Origin: Cyathus striatus
Lineage: Eukaryota > Basidiomycota > Agaricomycetes > Agaricales > Nidulariaceae
DNA length: 64,000 bases
Assembly: GCA_025738555.1 (NCBI GenBank)
Contig: JAOVFP010000018.1
Coordinates: 868,001-932,000 of the forward strand
Reading direction: 5' to 3'
Numbering within the stretch: the stretch's first letter is position 1; the number at the start of each line of letters is the position of its first letter. A model generated the notes under the pieces. It saw nothing but the letters and a program-made list of their open reading frames with translations. It was not told the origin of the DNA and ran no database searches. The translations under genes and the position numbers were made by a program. Below are positions 59,347-64,000 of this stretch, piece by piece.

Positions 59347-62300
59347 TTATTTTGATTTTTCTCTTCCCATTTTTGTATTTTGCATTGATTCAGCTATGAT
59401 CACTTTGATTTCCTGTTCTGGCAAATCTTCAAAGTCTTCACAATTCAGTTCACGGCATGGTCTCTTTCTGAACTCTGAGGGTGACTCATGGTATGGTTCA
59501 ATGTGTGCTATATTGATAATTGGGTGTATTCTTCCATATGAGCTTGGTAGTCTTAACTGATAAGCTACAGGGCTTATTTTCTGTGTGATTTCAAATGGTC
59601 CTTCATAACGCACTAACAACTTCTTACCATTTCCCTTTTCTTTCTTTAGAAGTTTTAATGAGTGTGGGTTAATCATTACCTTTTGTCCCTCTTTGAATTC
59701 CTTGTCAAGATGACCTTTGTTGTAAGCCCTTTTTTGAAATACTTGAGACAAGATTAATGAATCCTGGGCTCATTTTCATTCTGCTTTAAAAGCTTCAACC
59801 ATATTAGTAGCCATAGGGTGATACACAATTTCTTCCTCTAACTTCTTCCCCTCCTCAATTTCTGGTGGTCATTCAATGCTGCTTGTGTTAGTAGGTATTG
59901 GAGCACCAGTAATTGGATGATAGCCTCATAGTAAGTAACTTGGGGAAAACCCTGTTGAGCTATGGATACTAGTATTGTAGGATAGTGTGAGTACCAAAAG
60001 AGGTCCTATGTATGCGCGTAAGGCAACTTCCAGCATTTGATTCATTATTTCAGTTTGTCCATTGGCTTGAGGATGATAGGATGTTGTTAGGGCTCGCTTC
60101 ATTCCCAGTAGTCAACATATTTCTCCACCGTGTATCTCGATCAGAGATGACTTGTCTAGGAATTCCATAATGACATATAATGTGATTGACAAATAACTGA
60201 GCCATTTCATTTTCTTTAAGTTTAGTAGTAGTTGGAATAATTGTTACGTACTTAGTTAGTTTATCAACAATAACTAGAACTGCATCATAACCATTTGATT
60301 TTGGTAGCTCGGTAATAAAATCCATGGTTACAACTTCAAATGGTTGTATTGGTATTGGAATTGGCTGTAAATATCCAAATGGTGCATGTCTCTTCGATTT
60401 TGTTTTTTGACATATGTCACATGAATTGACAAATTTTTTGATCTCTCTAGACATTCAAGGCCAATAATAACCATTGGCAATATGGTTGTATGTTTTATAA
60501 TATCCACCATGTGCAGCTTCACTTATGGTGTTATGTATATCATTCATAACTTCGGCTCACATACTTGCTGGTATGCACACTCTAGTTAGTCCTGCAGTAT
60601 CATCAAAATAAAGTAGTTGATTATCTCCTAATCAGTATTAAGGATATAGGGATATGAAATTTTTATCTGTTTTTTCCATTTTCTTGTCAGATACTACATC
60701 TTTGAAATGCTTGTCTTCATGATAGCTTTTTACCCACTTCTTTTGCTCTGTGTCATTCATACCAATTAATGTGTTATAGCTTTTTGAGAAGTAGTCAGTA
60801 TATTCGATCTCAGTTCCATTTTCTAGCTCGACTGTTATATTTAGACAGTGTTGATAACTGATTGATTCATTTAATCATTCGCTTGCGGAATAATTGGCAG
60901 CTACCATAAGAAGTTTTCACTCAAAATCTGGTCCTAGCTCATCATACATATTCTGTAGAGGGTCTTCTGTTGTGTTCAAGTATAGAGCTCCGAGTGGATC
61001 ACTATTAGATCCTTGTTCTGGTGGTACTCTCTTTCGTAAGCAGGATATTGGGTCAACATTTGAGTGTATTCTGCCTGCTTGGTGTACTATACACATGTTT
61101 GGATATGCAGCAATAACTAGTCCCCATGTAAGTAACCTCTGATTTACATTTTGGAATGTCTTGCTCCAAGTTAATGCTGCATGATCAGTAATTGCCAGTA
61201 TTTTTTCCCCTTCTAGTAGAGGCTGGAACTTTATTAGACTTTCCTTTAAAGCAAATGCTTCTCATTTGGTTGGAGAATAATTTCATTCTGCAGGCTGTAA
61301 TACCCTCAACCAATAAGCAATCACTTGTTCAACATATACTTTAGTATTTTCAAAGATGGGTTCCCAATGACCATTATTAGGAACATCTGAGTCTGTTTTG
61401 CTGAGTTGTACCACAAGATTGAGAATAGGCTCATTTTGTTTATGTGTGTTCTCAAGGCATTCATACAGCTTAGTTCCTTTTAAATCTTGTATAAAAATAG
61501 GTTGAACTTGCTGTACTATTCCAGCTAGGGCATAGTCACATGCATCAGTATACAATTGATAAGGCTGTCCAGGTATAGGGTGAGCACACACAGGAGCTTC
61601 GGTAAGAATTTGTTTGCAAAGGCTAAATGCTTCAGACTCTTTTTCTCCCCATTCCCATTTCTTCTTGTTTTTCAACAATGCAAAAAGAGGATGAGCAATC
61701 CATGCATAGAATGGTATGTAAGCTGCAAAGTACACCATCATGCCTAGAAAAACTTGTAGCTCATGAATATTTCTAGGTTCATCAAGTTGTAAAATTGCTT
61801 CTACCTTTTCTTTGTGTGTAGATAAGCCAAGCCGAGACACCTTTTGACCAAGCAGTAAAAGAGATTGATAACCAAAGTGACACTTTGAAGGTGATAATGT
61901 GATTTTAGCATTTTTAATTGCATTGAGAACTAAATCCACATGTCTCAGGTGGTCTTCAAATGTTAGTGAATATATTACAATATCGTCAATGTATACCAAT
62001 GCGAAAATCCAAAGGAAAGGTGCCAGAACTTTTTGCATAACTCTTTGAAAAACAGCAGGACCATTATAATACCCAAATGGCATCCACATAAATTGAAACA
62101 GGCCTCGATGGGTACGAAAAGCTAGCTTTTCCTTGTCTTTTTCTGCTATGCTAAGTTATGTAAATCCAGAAAGTGCATCTAATGTTGATAGATACTGACT
62201 CCCAGATAATGACTGAAGAATATCTTCTTGTCATGGTAAGGGGAATTCATCAGGTATTACCATTTCATTTAGTTTTCTCATGTCTGTAACCATACATGGT

Positions 62301-63995
62301 TTCGTATTTCAGTAGATGATAAAGACTGGTGCAGCCCATGGACTTACAGAAGGTTCTATCACTCCTAATTCTAACCACACATCCATTTACTTATCAATTA
62401 CTTCTCATTTGGCAGGTGACTGAGGGAATGGCGGTACCAAAACAGGTTGTGAACCACATTTCAGAGGAATTTCAACTTGAGCTTCATACTTTCCTAGCCT
62501 TCCATCAAGTCTGAATGCATCCTTATGTTGTGGTAAAATTGTGTGTAGCTTGTTCTTCTGATCATCTGTAAGATTCTCATTGATATCAAGCTTGTTAATA
62601 AAGTTCTCTTCTCTAACAGGTGCTTCTGGCATTTCTGCTGTTTTAGGACCACCATCTAAAGGAACTTCTGGTATGATGTCACTTAAATTCTTGTTCTCAT
62701 TTTTTACTTCACTTCTCACTGTCCCAGTTCCCAATTCTGTAACAAGATTTCATATAAAGGATTGAGTATTCGGAAAAGTTTGCAACATGTAACCCTGGTT
62801 TTTCTTTCAATATCAAAGAGTCTGCAGACCCATATATATCTTCTATGTTTTTATTAGAACTTAACATTCATTCAACAAATAGTGTATCTTGCTCAGGGGG
62901 GAAGTAGGCTTCTACTGGAACTAATTTTGAAGTGCCAGGTTTGATAATGACTTGCTCCATACTATGAACAGTATTTAGGTTTTCTTTACCTCTTCTCTTT
63001 TTATTCTGCTGTTGACAATGAGTTCATGCTTTGGAAATTCAATCAGCTATATCGCCATGAACTTCGATCTTGAAAGCATGTCCATTTTCATCTATGAAGG
63101 GTGATGATACTGAGTTTTGTACTTGTATTTTACGACCTGATTCTCCAAATAAAACATTTGTTTCCCCCTCCATTCACATGATTGACAGTGAATGCTGGTC
63201 TGCATAGTCATTACCAAGAATAAAATCAGTTGTCATGCCTTTTACAATGTATGCTTCGATTTCTAATTTGACTGGACCATCCTCTGTTTCAAATATTAGA
63301 CTTATCATGATGTATCCATGTTACTATTTTCTTTACTTTCTTTATTTACATCTGATTTCTTTACAATTCTTTGACTTGTTTGGTATCATCTTTGATACTA
63401 AACACAAAACTTCTTACTTACACGATTGTCATTCTCTTCTGACTCATCTTGAGTCATTTTACCTTACTTAGTCTAACTTTCCTTCTTCTTACTGCACTAC
63501 AGTAATGCACAGTCAATGTGTAGTATCTTGACTTATTTAGTTACATTCTTACTTATTATTAGTATGAACTTGTTTGTATTTAAACAGTAGTGACTTGGGC
63601 TGTAGAGCTCAAGCTTCAGCTTAAATCAAACTAGCTCTACTTTGATTCATTCACCTTGCTCATACTTAAGTCTAATCAACTTAAGAGCTCATGAATAGAG
63701 ACTTGAACTCGATAACTGATTAACTTGTTCTTTGAACTCGTAAATCACGTGACTATTGGACTTGTATGATAAACATCCCAACCAGAACTTTATTGTAACA
63801 ATCCAGTTATAATAGTGTTACCAGTAACTTGTATAGGCTTGATACACTGTCCTTGTTTGATTTTCAGGTTCTTTATGCATTTGTTTAGTGTATTTTCCGA
63901 AATTAGTGTTATGTCAGAACCTGAATCTAGTATAACATTGATAGGTTGGTCTCTTATTTCATCAATATATGCAGTGGCCTCAGTTGCTTTTGCTC
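59347..63995 (-). pseudogene. Ty3/gypsy Pol polyprotein, decayed
   Basis: From the right, an aspartic protease with DSGSD motif (about 63915-63930) is split by a solo LTR, and resumes with IFETEDGPVKLEIEAYIVKG and DFILGNDYADQHSL (63190-63300). A pre-RT linker follows (62405-62734). RT has LNEMVIPDEFPLP, MWMPFGYYNGPAVFQ and the catalytic YIDD (about 61985). The RNase H start YTDACDYALAG is near 61540. Integrase shows CDICQ, VTMDFITELP, VISDRDTRW and GQTE, so D, D and E are all visible. Downstream is KLLVRYEGPFEI with a C-terminal tail ending at 59347. Stops include former CGA codons near 60448, 62230 and 59770, and CAA-to-TAA in GFT.LS of RT. Frameshift near 60120. Confidence 0.88.
63319..63800. 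mobile_element. Solo LTR inserted in the protease domain, 482 bp
   Basis: It begins TGTTACTATTTTC and ends CTTTATTGTAACA, giving a TGTTAC/GTAACA terminal inverted repeat. It is flanked by the exact pentamer ATCCA (63314-63318 and 63801-63805). Removing it and one ATCCA rejoins the protease frame between ..NTIITG and YIMISLIFET. It shares no obvious similarity with the 57803-58184 LTR, so it comes from a different family. No internal retrotransposon sequence is left; LTR-LTR recombination is the usual explanation. Confidence 0.9.
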
Positions 63996-64000
63996 CTAAA

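Larger units (their letters stand above)
57803..64000 (-). mobile_element. Ty3/gypsy retrotransposon, partial, decayed
   Basis: On the minus strand, reading right to left, the order is protease, RT, RNase H, integrase, an extra ORF, a polypurine tract and the 3' LTR. Gag and the 5' LTR must lie beyond the right edge. Stops throughout, many at former CGA codons, show it is inactive. The gypsy assignment rests on integrase downstream of RNase H. Confidence 0.85.

Noticed and set aside
59347..63995. Pol as an endogenous virus
   Set aside because: Gene order and motifs are those of a fungal Ty3/gypsy retrotransposon; no envelope-like gene was recognised.

Overview
This window looks like nuclear DNA of a filamentous basidiomycete, probably an Agaricomycete. 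The evidence is the gene style (many short exons, GT-AG introns of 45-60 nt with CTNAY-type branch sites), the families present (an F-box protein with a C-terminal zinc-finger tail, a SET/post-SET protein, a Gly-rich surface-protein pair, a NACHT-WD40 STAND protein), and the transposons (Ty3/gypsy with Agaricomycete-type Gag and Pol, a Helitron, hAT, a tRNA-headed SINE). I cannot name the species. No rRNA, convincing tRNA or CRISPR is visible.

Layout. Positions 1-21 kb form a CpG-normal, gene-bearing compartment. It holds three families in pairs. They are an F-box gene (2.86-5.29 kb, minus) with a broken partner (12.25-12.64 kb), a SET gene (6.53-7.98 kb, plus) with a convergent broken partner (10.1-11.1 kb, minus), and two Gly-rich membrane/surface proteins (12.8-13.98 and 19.39-20.44 kb, both minus). 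Between them sit non-autonomous transposons whose ends can be drawn: a Mutator-like element with a 9-bp target duplication (8.53-9.83 kb), a similarly built element of CACGCTCA words (15.7-17.4 kb) with a MITE nested in it, a second MITE (17.59-17.97 kb) and a SINE with a 13-bp target duplication (18.5-19.3 kb).

Positions 21.5-40 kb are a CpG-depleted graveyard. It contains TIR elements, a decayed Helitron Rep region (28.7-31.3 kb), a tandem duplication, and a NACHT-WD40 immune-receptor-like pseudogene (35.3-38.8 kb). The stretch from about 34.81 to 38.92 kb contains no CG dinucleotide at all.

Positions 40-49.1 kb regain CpG. They hold a repeated non-coding module, a perfect 73-bp inverted repeat, and a three-level nest of transposons (44.79-49.10 kb). 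A 2.95-kb element with 283-288 bp inverted ends follows (49.11-52.06 kb).

Positions 52-64 kb are again CpG-poor. They carry a further copy of the module, a Gag relic (54.69-55.83 kb, plus), a 19-bp minisatellite framed by word-repeat arms (56.3-57.8 kb), and most of a minus-strand Ty3/gypsy element. That element comprises its 3' LTR (57,803-58,184), a spliced extra ORF, Pol, and a 482-bp solo LTR inserted in the protease; it runs off the right edge.

The overall picture is a gene-family cluster invaded by many TIR elements and flanked by methylated-and-mutated repeats, where arginine CGA codons have repeatedly become TGA stops. Similarity to protein families is judged from memory of family motifs, not from a search.
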